A DNA stretch of 34,058 nucleotides. Origin: an uncultured Eubacteriales bacterium. GTDB taxonomy: Bacteria > Bacillota > Clostridia > Oscillospirales > CAG-272. The notes under the pieces are model-generated. The model was given only the letters and a program-made list of their open reading frames with translations. It was not told the DNA's origin and did no database searches. This document shows positions 1 through 8,386 of the stretch, in pieces (the stretch's first letter is position 1; every line of letters starts with the position of its first letter). A program made the translations under genes and the position numbers. Where the stretch lies: assembly GCA_958352145.1 (NCBI GenBank), contig CATWNM010000026.1, positions 1 to 34,058 of the forward strand, in the 5' to 3' direction.

Positions 1-621
1 GAAAAGCCGGGTTTTTTGGAAATGGGCGTGTCGCCGCTGGAAGCACCCGACGTTCCGACTTATGTGACGCTGGATTTTGTCCACGGGATTCCGGTTGCGC
101 TCGATGAAGAAAAGATGAGTGCGAAAGAAATCATTCTGCGGCTGAACAAGCTGGGTGGCGCGAACGGCATCGGACTTCTGGATATCGTGGAAAACCGGCT
201 GGTGGGCATGAAGTGCCGCGGCGTATACGAGACGCCGGGCGGCGCGATCCTGTATTTCGCGCACGAATATCTGGAGACGCTTTGCCTGGATAAAATGACG
301 ATGCACAAAAAGGAGGAGCTTGCCGTCACGTTCGGCGAGCTTGTGTATAACGGCCAGTGGTTTACGCCGCTGCGCGAAGCGCTCTCCGCTTTCGTAGACA
401 AGACGCAAGAAAACGTTACCGGCCGGGTGAAAATCAAATTGTACAAGGGTAATATGATCAAGGCCGGCGCATGGAGCGAGTATTCGCTTTATTCTGAAGA
501 AATCGCCACGTTTGGTGAGGACAACGTCTACAATCAGGCGGACAGCGCGGGCTTTATCAATCTGTACGGCCTGCCGGTTTCGGTGCAGGCGCGCGTCAAG
601 GCGAAGAACAATAAGCAGTAA
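1..621 (+). CDS. argG: Argininosuccinate synthase, C-terminal part (5' end outside window)
   Basis: ArgG joins citrulline and aspartate with ATP to give argininosuccinate, the second-last step of arginine synthesis in the cytoplasm. The frame is open from base 1, and about 206 of the usual ~400 residues are visible. The part seen is typical of the C-terminal synthetase/tetramerisation half: SPLEAPD near the start, GIGLLDIVENRLVGMKCRGVYE, ETPGGAIL, and a YNGQWFTPLREAL segment. It ends with TAA at 619-621. It is the first visible gene of a same-strand arginine operon, and argH follows after a 129-base gap that contains a hairpin. Assignment is firm; start, promoter and any upstream regulator are not visible. 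Confidence 0.96.
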   Translation, partial: EKPGFLEMGVSPLEAPDVPTYVTLDFVHGIPVALDEEKMSAKEIILRLNKLGGANGIGLLDIVENRLVGMKCRGVYETPGGAILYFAHEYLETLCLDKMTMHKKEELAVTFGELVYNGQWFTPLREALSAFVDKTQENVTGRVKIKLYKGNMIKAGAWSEYSLYSEEIATFGEDNVYNQADSAGFINLYGLPVSVQARVKAKNNKQ

Positions 622-666
622 GCAAGATGTTTCAGTCGGAAAAACGAGTGTTTTTCGGCGAGCGAA

Positions 667-693
667 GCCGCCGCATGTTCGATGTGCGGCGGC
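667..693 (+). other. GC-rich hairpin between argG and argH
   Basis: Nine-base perfect stem (667-675 with 685-693, GCCGCCGCA/TGCGGCGGC) and a nine-base loop. It is not followed by a T run (TCTCGG follows), so it does not look like a standard intrinsic terminator. It may instead be a processing, stability or attenuation element in the arg transcript; that role is inference. Confidence 0.5.
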
Positions 694-750
694 TCTCGGA
701 GCATATAACGGACCTTGTGTCTGAAAATTTTGAGGCTTTGAGGTTTTATA

Positions 751-2124
751 ATGGATAAGATGTGGGCGGGGCGTTCTGCGGGGACGCTGGATCAGATTGC
801 AGACGATTTTAATTCCTCCATCCGGTTTGACAAACGCATGTACCGGGAGGATATCGCGGGATCGATTGCGCATGCGGCCATGCTTGGAAAGCAGGGGATC
901 ATCCCGGAAAAAGACAGCGCGCTGATTATCCAGACGCTTGGCGCGATCCTTGACGATATAGAAAGCGGCGCGCTTGCCATCGATGAGCGCGCCGAGGACA
1001 TACATATGTTCTGCGAGGCTGAACTGACCCGCCGGATCGGCGACGTGGGCAAGCGCCTGCACACCGCGCGCTCGCGCAACGATCAGGTGGCGCTCGATCT
1101 GCGCATGTATCTGCGCCGGGAGAGCGGGGAGATCGTCGAACTGATTAAAGAACTGCTGCGTTCGATTCTGTCGGTCGCCAAAGCGAACCGGGATACGATC
1201 ATGCCGGGATATACGCACCTGCAAAGGGCGCAGCCGGTCACGTTCGGCCATCATCTGATGGCGTACGCCATGATGCTGGCGCGCGACATCGGTCGGTTTG
1301 AAGATGCCGTTTGCCGTATGAACGTCTCTCCGCTCGGCTGCTGCGCGCTTGCGGGGACGACCTATGATACCGACCGTCAAATGACGGCGGCGGAACTTGG
1401 TTTTGACGGCATTGCCTTAAACAGCATGGACGGCGTTTCCGACCGGGATTTCTGCGTGGAGCTTGAGAGCGCGATGGCGCTTTTGATGATGCATTTGTCT
1501 CGCTTTTCGGAGGAGATTGTCCTGTGGTCCAGTTGGGAGTTCCGCTTTATTGAATTGGACGACGCGTATACGACCGGTTCGAGCATCATGCCGCAGAAAA
1601 AAAATTCGGATATGGCGGAACTCGTGCGCGGAAAGAGCGGGCGCGTGTTTGGCAATTTAGTGGCGGCGCTCACCATGCTCAAGGGCCTGCCGCTGGCTTA
1701 CAACAAAGACATGCAAGAGGACAAAGAGGCGGTTTTTGACAGTGTGGACACCGTCAAAATGTGTCTGCGCGTTTTTGCGCCGATGGTCGCTACGATGCGC
1801 GTCCACGCGGATGTGATGTATCGCGCGGCGGAGGGTGGCTTTATCAACGCGACCGATGTTGCGGACTATCTGGTCCGGCAAGGCATGCCTTTTCGGAGCG
1901 CGTACAAGATCGTTGGGCAACTCGTCGCCTATGCGATCGAGCATGATACGGTGCTGGACCGGCTGCCGCTTGAGACCTACCGGCAGTTTTCAGAATTATT
2001 TGGCGAGGATCTGTACGGCGAGATCAGCCTTGAGTCCTGTGTTGCGCGCCGGATTTCTGCGGGTGGTGTTTCGGCTTCGTCTTTTGAAGCACAGGAACGG
2101 TTTATTACGGAGCTTTTAAAATGA
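751..2124 (+). CDS. argH: Argininosuccinate lyase
   Basis: Cleaves argininosuccinate to arginine and fumarate, the last step of arginine synthesis; a homotetramer of the fumarase/aspartase superfamily. The 457-residue length is normal. Visible signatures are HTARSRNDQ near residue 105, PGYTHLQRAQP (His156), and the superfamily loop GSSIMPQKKN at residues 276-285 with the catalytic serine. ATG at 751 is preceded by GAGG at 740-743. Its stop overlaps the argC start (ATGA, 2121-2124), so the two are probably translationally coupled. Firm assignment. Confidence 0.98.
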   Translation: MDKMWAGRSAGTLDQIADDFNSSIRFDKRMYREDIAGSIAHAAMLGKQGIIPEKDSALIIQTLGAILDDIESGALAIDERAEDIHMFCEAELTRRIGDVGKRLHTARSRNDQVALDLRMYLRRESGEIVELIKELLRSILSVAKANRDTIMPGYTHLQRAQPVTFGHHLMAYAMMLARDIGRFEDAVCRMNVSPLGCCALAGTTYDTDRQMTAAELGFDGIALNSMDGVSDRDFCVELESAMALLMMHLSRFSEEIVLWSSWEFRFIELDDAYTTGSSIMPQKKNSDMAELVRGKSGRVFGNLVAALTMLKGLPLAYNKDMQEDKEAVFDSVDTVKMCLRVFAPMVATMRVHADVMYRAAEGGFINATDVADYLVRQGMPFRSAYKIVGQLVAYAIEHDTVLDRLPLETYRQFSELFGEDLYGEISLESCVARRISAGGVSASSFEAQERFITELLK

Positions 2125-3053
2125 AGAAAGTATTTATAGACGGCAGCGCGGGTACGACGGGGCTGCGGATCCGCGAGCGGCTGCTTCGCCGTGCGGATAT
2201 TGAGCTTTTGACTTTACCCGAGAAACTTCGCAAGGACGCGGCGGCGCGGCGCGCGGCACTGAATGCGGCGGATATCGTGTTTTTGTGTCTGCCGGACGCA
2301 GCAGCGGTTGAGGCTGTTTCCATGGTTGAAAACGACCGCACGGTTGTGATCGACGCATCGACCGCGCATCGGACAGATCCGGCGTTTGCTTACGGCTTTC
2401 CGGAGCTTGGCGAAGCGTTTGCCGAAAAAATCAAAACCGCCAAGCGCATCGCCGTGCCGGGATGTCATGCCAGCGGCTTTATCGCGCTGGTTTATCCGCT
2501 TGTTCAGTCGGGGATTCTGCCGCGCGGGGCGCTGCTCAGTTTTCATTCGGTAACCGGATACAGCGGCGGCGGAAAAAGTATGATCGAAGCGTATGAGGAT
2601 GCGGAGCGGGACGGTTTGCTTTCTGCGCCGCGCCAATATGCGCTTGCGCAGACGCATAAGCATCTGCCCGAGATGCAGGCCGTGACGGGGCTTTTGTCCG
2701 CCCCCGTTTTTTCCCCGATCGTATCGGATTTTTACAGCGGGATGGTTGTGACGCTGCCACTCTTTTCGGCGCAGCTTTTACCCGGAAAAGCTGCGGCGGA
2801 TATTCGCGCAGCGTATGCCGCCCTTTACCGCGGGCCGGTCGTGCGCTATACTGAGGGGGCGGACGAAAGCGGATTTTTGTCTGCGGCGCGCCTTTCGGAA
2901 AAGGATTCGATGGAAATTTCCGTATTTGGAAACGAAGAACGGATTCTTGCGGTTGCGCGGTATGACAATCTTGGCAAGGGCGCGTCGGGCGCGGCGGTAG
3001 AATGCATGAATATCGTCATAGGGGCGGATCCCTGTGAAGCGCTTGAATTTTAG
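2121..3053 (+). CDS. argC: N-acetyl-gamma-glutamyl-phosphate reductase, type 2
   Basis: NADPH-dependent reduction of N-acetylglutamyl phosphate to N-acetylglutamate semialdehyde, third step of arginine synthesis. The 310-residue length and the N-terminal FIDGSAGTTGLRIRERL match the shorter second type of ArgC rather than the ~345-residue common type with a GxSGYTG start. The active-site cysteine lies in PGCHASGF (Cys115), followed by TGYSGGGKSM. The start overlaps the argH stop by four bases. The stop TAG (3051-3053) merges into the ribosome binding site of argJ. Family is certain; the type-2 label rests on length and N-terminal motif. Confidence 0.96.
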   Translation: MKKVFIDGSAGTTGLRIRERLLRRADIELLTLPEKLRKDAAARRAALNAADIVFLCLPDAAAVEAVSMVENDRTVVIDASTAHRTDPAFAYGFPELGEAFAEKIKTAKRIAVPGCHASGFIALVYPLVQSGILPRGALLSFHSVTGYSGGGKSMIEAYEDAERDGLLSAPRQYALAQTHKHLPEMQAVTGLLSAPVFSPIVSDFYSGMVVTLPLFSAQLLPGKAAADIRAAYAALYRGPVVRYTEGADESGFLSAARLSEKDSMEISVFGNEERILAVARYDNLGKGASGAAVECMNIVIGADPCEALEF

Positions 3054-3064
3054 GAGAAAGACAG

Positions 3065-4276
3065 ATGAAACAGATAGAAGGCGGCGTCTGCGCCGCAAAG
3101 GGATTTACGGCAAACGGCATACACTGTGGAATTCGCAAAAACAAGTCCAAGCGCGATCTTTCGCTCATTTTCAGCGAAAAACGCGCGGCTTGTGCAAGCG
3201 TATATACGAAGAATCTGGTCAAGGGCGCGCCGATTGAGGTTACAAAGGCCAATATTGCCGACGGATATGCGCAGGCGATTCTCTGCAACAGCGGCAATGC
3301 CAACACCTGCAATGCGAACGGAATCGCGGTTGCTGCGCGGATGTGTGAACTCGCGGGTGAGGCGCTTGGAATTGCGGCGGCGGATGTCGTGGTTGCGTCT
3401 ACCGGCGTGATCGGCCAGCCGCTGGATATTTCTCCGATAGCCGCGGGGATGCGCGAGCTTTGCGGCGGGCTCGGCAGGCATTCCGAACTTGCCGCGGAGG
3501 GAATCATGACCACCGACACAAAGCGCAAGGAGATTGCCGTCAGCTTCGAAATCGGCGGCGTGGAATGCCGCATGGGGGCGATCGCCAAGGGGTCCGGCAT
3601 GATTCATCCCAATATGGCGACGATGCTTGTGTTTATCACCACCGACTGCGCTATTTCGTCGGCCATGCTGCAAAAGGCGCTGTCCGGCGATGTGGATAAA
3701 AGCTTTAATATGCTCAGCGTGGACGGGGATACTTCCACAAACGATATGGTGACCGTGCTGGCCAACGGCATGGCGGAAAACCCCTGTATTACGTCGGAGG
3801 GCGAGGATTTTGAAGTGTTTATGCGGGCGCTCAATACGGTGACCGTGTATTTGTGCCGCCGGATCGCGGGGGACGGCGAGGGCGCGACGAAATTGCTAGA
3901 ATGCACGGTCAGCGGTGCAAAGGATGAAGAAACGGCGAAGACCGTCGCAAAAAGCGTGATTTGTTCCTCGCTTTTTAAGGCGGCGATGTTCGGCGCGGAC
4001 GCGAACTGGGGGCGGGTGCTCTGCGCTATCGGTTACAGCGGCGCCGATGTGGATGTGTCTAAAATCTCGGTCGCCTTTGAGAGCAGTGCCGGATGCATTA
4101 CGGTTTGCACAGGCGGCGCGGGAATCCCGTTTTCCGAGGAGAAAGCGAAAAAAATCCTGCTCTGCGAAGAGGTCGCCGTCCGGATTGATCTTGGCGGCGG
4201 CGCGGAATGCGCCTCTGCATGGGGGTGCGATCTGACGTACGATTACGTCAAAATCAATGGAGATTACCGTACCTAA
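3065..4276 (+). CDS. argJ: Bifunctional glutamate N-acetyltransferase / amino-acid acetyltransferase
   Basis: ArgJ moves the acetyl group from acetylornithine to glutamate, making the pathway cyclic; bifunctional members also use acetyl-CoA. The 403-residue proenzyme self-cleaves before a threonine nucleophile. The expected site is visible as HPNMATMLVF, with Thr186 as predicted nucleophile, followed by VDGDTSTNDM. The start has GGAG about ten bases upstream, overlapping the argC stop. argB follows 10 bases later. ArgJ fits the apparently arginine-sensitive ArgB next door. Whether this enzyme also has acetyl-CoA activity cannot be told from sequence alone. Confidence 0.97.
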   Translation: MKQIEGGVCAAKGFTANGIHCGIRKNKSKRDLSLIFSEKRAACASVYTKNLVKGAPIEVTKANIADGYAQAILCNSGNANTCNANGIAVAARMCELAGEALGIAAADVVVASTGVIGQPLDISPIAAGMRELCGGLGRHSELAAEGIMTTDTKRKEIAVSFEIGGVECRMGAIAKGSGMIHPNMATMLVFITTDCAISSAMLQKALSGDVDKSFNMLSVDGDTSTNDMVTVLANGMAENPCITSEGEDFEVFMRALNTVTVYLCRRIAGDGEGATKLLECTVSGAKDEETAKTVAKSVICSSLFKAAMFGADANWGRVLCAIGYSGADVDVSKISVAFESSAGCITVCTGGAGIPFSEEKAKKILLCEEVAVRIDLGGGAECASAWGCDLTYDYVKINGDYRT

Positions 4277-4286
4277 GGAGGACAAA

Positions 4287-5165
4287 ATGAAACTGACAAA
4301 CGCGCAGCGCGCCGGCGTTCTGATCGAGGCGCTGCCTTATATTCAGGAATATACCGATAAAGTCGTCGTCGTCAAATACGGCGGAAATGCGATGGTCAGC
4401 GGAGAATTGAAAGAAGCCGTGATGGGCGATATCGTTCTTCTGTCCCTGATTGGCGTACGGGTGGTACTGGTGCACGGCGGCGGTCCCGAAATCACAGAAA
4501 TGCTTTCTCGCGTCGGGAAAAAGAGTGCGTTTGTAGACGGACTTCGCGTAACCGACGGAGAGAGCATGGAGATCGTCCAGCAGGTACTGGCCGGCAAGAT
4601 CAATAAAAATTTGGTCAATCTTTTGCATACCAAGGGCGGGCGCGCCGTTGGACTTTGCGGCATCGACGGTCGCATGATTGAGGCGCGGGCAAAGGATGCC
4701 CGTCTTGGCTTTGTGGGCGAGATCACCGACGTGCACCCTGAGATCATCCTCGACGTGCTGGATAAAGGGTACATTCCGGTCATCGCCACGGTGGGCTGCG
4801 ACGACGAGGGTAACAGTTACAATATCAACGCCGATACGGCCGCGGCTAAAATTGCGGCGGCTCTGTCGGCTGTGAGCTTGATTTCCATGACCGATATCAG
4901 CGGTATTCTGCGGGATAAGGACGATCCCTCCACGCTGATCCGCCGGATCTATGTCAGCGATGTGCCCGAACTCATTCGCGGCGGCGTGATTTCGGGCGGC
5001 ATGATCCCGAAGATTGAATGCTGCACCGAAGCGATCCGCCGGGGGGTGGAAAAGGTATTTATTATCGACGGGCGCGTGCCGCATGCGATCCTGATCGAAA
5101 CGCTGACCGACGAAGGCATCGGCACCATGTTTGTGTCCGGATCCTATAAGCCGAAACGCGCGTAA
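4287..5165 (+). CDS. argB: Acetylglutamate kinase, probably arginine-inhibited type
   Basis: Phosphorylates N-acetylglutamate, normally the controlled step of the cyclic pathway. The 292-residue reading starts at ATG 4287, chosen because AAGGAGG (4275-4281) sits correctly; the frame is open 30 bases further up, but that start lies before the Shine-Dalgarno. Motifs are VVKYGGNAM (residues 28-36), LVHGGGPEI (61-69), and GGMIPKIECC (237-246). About 25 residues forming a predicted N-helix (ending LPYIQEYTDK) precede the first kinase strand. That extension is characteristic of hexameric arginine-sensitive kinases and absent from the E. coli type, so feedback inhibition is inferred. Confidence 0.97.
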   Translation: MKLTNAQRAGVLIEALPYIQEYTDKVVVVKYGGNAMVSGELKEAVMGDIVLLSLIGVRVVLVHGGGPEITEMLSRVGKKSAFVDGLRVTDGESMEIVQQVLAGKINKNLVNLLHTKGGRAVGLCGIDGRMIEARAKDARLGFVGEITDVHPEIILDVLDKGYIPVIATVGCDDEGNSYNINADTAAAKIAAALSAVSLISMTDISGILRDKDDPSTLIRRIYVSDVPELIRGGVISGGMIPKIECCTEAIRRGVEKVFIIDGRVPHAILIETLTDEGIGTMFVSGSYKPKRA

Positions 5166-5189
5166 AAAACGACGGAGAGGGGATATAAC

Positions 5190-6350
5190 ATGAATACGTT
5201 TGAACTGGACAAAACCTATATTGCCAATACCTATGCGCGTTTTCCCGTGGAGATCGTTTCCGGGCAGGGCGCGCTCTGCCGCGATGCGGATGGAAACGAA
5301 TACATAGACCTTGGTACGGGAATCGGCGTCAACATCTTCGGCTATGCGGACGCGCAGTGGATTTCCGCCGTTACGGCACAGCTGAATACGGTTCAGCATA
5401 CTTCCAATCTCTATTATTCCGCGCCGTGCGCCCGGCTTGCCGAGATGCTTTGCCAAAAGACCGGGATGAAAAAAGTGTTTTTTTCCAATTCGGGCGCGGA
5501 GGCGAACGAATGCGCGATTAAAGCGGCGCGTAAATACGCGGCGGATCGGCGCGGCGGGGAATATCATGTGATCGTCACGCTGAAAAACAGTTTTCACGGG
5601 CGGACGCTGGCTACGCTGGCCGCGACCGGGCAGGAAGCGTTTCATGCGCACTTTGGTCCGATGCCCGAAGGCTTTGCTTATGCGGAGGCAAACAATATCG
5701 AGGATTTGCGCCGGGTGGTTTTATCGCATAAAACCGCCGGTATTTTCATAGAGGCGGTGCAGGGAGAGGGGGGCGTGCTGCCGCTTACGCCCGAATTTGC
5801 TAAGGCTGCCGAGGAATTGGCAAGAGAACGGGATCTTTTGCTCATGTGCGATGAAGTGCAGATCGGAAACGGGCGCAGCGGCGCCTTTTATGGCTATATG
5901 AACCTCGGGATTACGCCGGACGTCGTTACGACGGCTAAGGGATTGGGCGGCGGCCTTCCGATCGGCGCGACGCTGCTCGGCGCGCGCGCGGCCGAGGTGT
6001 TTTCGCCAGGGTTAAACGGCTCCACTTTCGGGGGAAATCCGGTTGCCGCCGCAGGCGCAATCAATATTGTCGGCCGTATCGACGAGATGCTGCTAGCAGG
6101 TGTGCGGGAAAAGTCAAAGTATCTGTTTGACGCGCTCGAGAACGCGCCGGGCGTACAGAATATGACCGGTATGGGACTGATGATTGGGATAAAGCCGCAG
6201 CGGGAGGCGGGCGAAGTCATTGAAAAGTGCCGCGCGGGCGGCGTGTTGGTCATCAAGGCGAAGGATAAGCTGCGGCTTTTGCCGCCGCTGAACATAGAAA
6301 AAGGGCTGCTCGAGCAGGCCGTGCACGTAATGAAAGGAGCGCTGAAATGA
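5190..6350 (+). CDS. argD: Acetylornithine aminotransferase
   Basis: PLP-dependent class III aminotransferase converting N-acetylglutamate semialdehyde and glutamate to N-acetylornithine and 2-oxoglutarate. The length of 386 residues is normal. Visible: FFSNSGAEANE (97-107), FHGRTLATLAATGQ, MCDEVQIGNGRSG (Asp221 for the pyridine nitrogen), and the Schiff-base lysine in TTAKGLGGGLPIGA (Lys250). The start has GGAGAGGGG upstream. Its stop overlaps the argF start by four bases (ATGA at 6347-6350). Members sometimes also act on succinyl-DAP in lysine synthesis. That is only a family possibility here, though notable given the DapF-like domain at the operon's end. Confidence 0.97.
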   Translation: MNTFELDKTYIANTYARFPVEIVSGQGALCRDADGNEYIDLGTGIGVNIFGYADAQWISAVTAQLNTVQHTSNLYYSAPCARLAEMLCQKTGMKKVFFSNSGAEANECAIKAARKYAADRRGGEYHVIVTLKNSFHGRTLATLAATGQEAFHAHFGPMPEGFAYAEANNIEDLRRVVLSHKTAGIFIEAVQGEGGVLPLTPEFAKAAEELARERDLLLMCDEVQIGNGRSGAFYGYMNLGITPDVVTTAKGLGGGLPIGATLLGARAAEVFSPGLNGSTFGGNPVAAAGAINIVGRIDEMLLAGVREKSKYLFDALENAPGVQNMTGMGLMIGIKPQREAGEVIEKCRAGGVLVIKAKDKLRLLPPLNIEKGLLEQAVHVMKGALK

Positions 6351-7252
6351 AGCATTTGCTGAAGCTGATGGATCTCTCCAAAGGAGAAATCACGGAAATT
6401 TTAAATCTTGCCGACCAATTGAAATATGAGAAGAAAAACGGCATCGAACATCATTTGCTGCGCGGAAAAACGCTGGGCATGATTTTTGAAAAATCGTCCA
6501 CGCGTACCCGGGTTTCTTTTGAAGTCGGCATGTATGACCTCGGCGGGAACGCGCTGTTTTTAAGTTCCCGCGATCTTCAAATCGGGCGAGGGGAGCCTGT
6601 TGAAGACACGGCGCGCGTGCTTTCCAGATATCTTGACGGTATTATGATCCGCACGTTCGCTCAGGAGGAGGTCGAGACGCTGGCGCGTGCCGGTTCGATT
6701 CCGATTATCAACGGTCTGACCGATTACTGCCATCCCTGTCAAGTGCTGGCCGATCTGATGACCATTCGAGAGAAACGCGGCAGTCTTGCGGATAAAAAAC
6801 TTTGCTTTATCGGAGACGGCAACAATATGGCAAATTCTTTGATCGTGGGTGGAATCAAAATGGGGATGTCGGTGGCTGTCGCTTGTCCACAAACGCATCA
6901 GCCTGACGCCGCGATCATGCAATGGGCAAGTGAGAGCGGAAACTTTGTGTGCACGGATGATATTATGCGTGCTGCTGCCGGTGCGGACGTTCTGTATACC
7001 GACGTATGGGCTTCCATGGGACAGGAAGCGGAGGCGCGTGCGCGCGCGCAGATTTTCAGCGGCTACCAAATCAACGACGACGTAATGGCGGCGGCGAAAT
7101 CGAATGCGATGGTGCTGCACTGCCTGCCTGCACACCGGGAAGAGGAGATCACCGCGGCGGTTTTCGAGGCGCACGCCGATGAGATTTTTGAGGAGGCGGA
7201 GAACCGTCTTCACGCGCAGAAAGCCGTACTCGTCAAATGCCTTGCGGAATAA
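6347..7252 (+). CDS. argF: Ornithine carbamoyltransferase
   Basis: Makes citrulline from ornithine and carbamoyl phosphate. The 301-residue protein shows the carbamoyl-phosphate loop SSTRTR (50-55), MIRTF, the HPCQ motif, and HCLPAHREEE near the C-terminus, which together separate ornithine from aspartate transcarbamoylases. It starts inside the argD stop codon, so coupled translation is likely. carA-carB follow after 72 bases, so the carbamoyl phosphate supply and its consumer are encoded together. Confidence 0.98.
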   Translation: MKHLLKLMDLSKGEITEILNLADQLKYEKKNGIEHHLLRGKTLGMIFEKSSTRTRVSFEVGMYDLGGNALFLSSRDLQIGRGEPVEDTARVLSRYLDGIMIRTFAQEEVETLARAGSIPIINGLTDYCHPCQVLADLMTIREKRGSLADKKLCFIGDGNNMANSLIVGGIKMGMSVAVACPQTHQPDAAIMQWASESGNFVCTDDIMRAAAGADVLYTDVWASMGQEAEARARAQIFSGYQINDDVMAAAKSNAMVLHCLPAHREEEITAAVFEAHADEIFEEAENRLHAQKAVLVKCLAE

Positions 7253-7324
7253 ACCGCATGAAAATCTATTTTTCGCCTGCATGGGCGTGTCTTGATGGCG
7301 ATAAGAAAAAATGAAGGGGACGAC

Positions 7325-8386
7325 ATGAGCAAAGCATATTTGGTGCTGGAGGACGGAACAGCTTTAGAAGGTACGACTTTCGGCGCAGATACGGAAAGCG
7401 TCGGTGAACTTGTGTTCACCACCGGCATGTGCGGGTATATCGAAACACTTACGGACCCAAGTTATTTTGGGCAGATCGTTTTGCAGACGTTTCCGCTGAT
7501 CGGAAACTATGGGATTATTCCCGAGGATTTTGAAGGCGCGTGCGCCGTGCGGGGTTATGTCGTGCGGGAATGGTGCGGCGCGCCGTCCAATTTCCGGGCG
7601 CAGTATGATCTGGATACTTTCCTGCGGGACAGAGGCATCCCCGGCATCTGCGGTGTGGATACGCGGCGTCTGACCCGGATCATTCGGGAAAAGGGCGTCA
7701 TGAACGCGGCGATTGTCAAGACCGTGCCAAACGATCTTTCGTTTGTTCGGGAATATCGCGTCTTCGGCGCGGTGCGGGGCGTGACGGTTTCGGCACCTGA
7801 AACGTTTGCCGCCTGCGGGGAAGAAAAGTACCGCGTGACCCTGATCGATTACGGTGCAAAGCGCAATATCGTGCGTGAACTGCAAAAGCGCGGCTGTACG
7901 GTTACAGTCGTCGGCGCAGATACGCCGGCGGAGGAGATTCTCGCGCAGAAGCCGGACGGGATCATGCTTTCTAATGGTCCCGGCGATCCGGCGGAAAATA
8001 CCTATGAGATCGGCGAACTGCAAAAGCTGATCGGTCAAACGCCGATTTTTGGCATTTGTCTTGGCCATCAGCTTTTGGCGCTTGCGCACGGCGCCAAAAC
8101 GGTCAAGCTTAAATACGGGCATCGCGGAGCCAATCAGCCGGTGCGCCGCACAGACGGCGCGCGTACGTATATCACCAGCCAGAATCATGGCTATGCGGTC
8201 GTTGCGGACAGTCTTCCCACCGGCCGGATCAGTTTTATCAATGCGAACGACGGCACCTGCGAAGGGATTGAGTATCCGGATGAGCGCGCGTTTACCGTGC
8301 AGTTTCATCCGGAAGCCTGCGGCGGGCCGAAAGACACCGGATTTTTGTTTGACCAATTCCTTGCGCTGATGGGAGGTGAGGGCTGA
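7325..8386 (+). CDS. carA: Carbamoyl-phosphate synthase small (glutaminase) subunit
   Basis: Class I glutamine amidotransferase that hydrolyses glutamine and channels ammonia to CarB. Start set at ATG 7325 (MSKAYLVLEDG) because AAGGGGA lies just upstream; the frame continues 33 bases further up without a better signal. 353 residues. The catalytic triad is visible: Cys245 in GICLGHQ, His328 and Glu330 in QFHPEA. The N-terminal CarA-specific half is intact (GCGYIETLTDPSY-like stretch at 35-47). Its stop TGA overlaps the carB ATG by one base (TGATG, 8384-8388). Confidence 0.97.
   Translation: MSKAYLVLEDGTALEGTTFGADTESVGELVFTTGMCGYIETLTDPSYFGQIVLQTFPLIGNYGIIPEDFEGACAVRGYVVREWCGAPSNFRAQYDLDTFLRDRGIPGICGVDTRRLTRIIREKGVMNAAIVKTVPNDLSFVREYRVFGAVRGVTVSAPETFAACGEEKYRVTLIDYGAKRNIVRELQKRGCTVTVVGADTPAEEILAQKPDGIMLSNGPGDPAENTYEIGELQKLIGQTPIFGICLGHQLLALAHGAKTVKLKYGHRGANQPVRRTDGARTYITSQNHGYAVVADSLPTGRISFINANDGTCEGIEYPDERAFTVQFHPEACGGPKDTGFLFDQFLALMGGEG

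Noticed and set aside
747..752. TATAAT directly before and overlapping the argH start codon
   Set aside because: It overlaps the ATG itself, and the nearest TTG-type -35 is about 26 bases away; it is more likely chance than a promoter.
4254..5651. Long open frame on the minus strand opposite argB and argD (465 codons), and similar long antisense frames opposite carA/carB
   Set aside because: The translations are His/Arg-rich with no family signature and mirror strong plus-strand genes; they are by-products of codon bias in GC-rich coding sequence.
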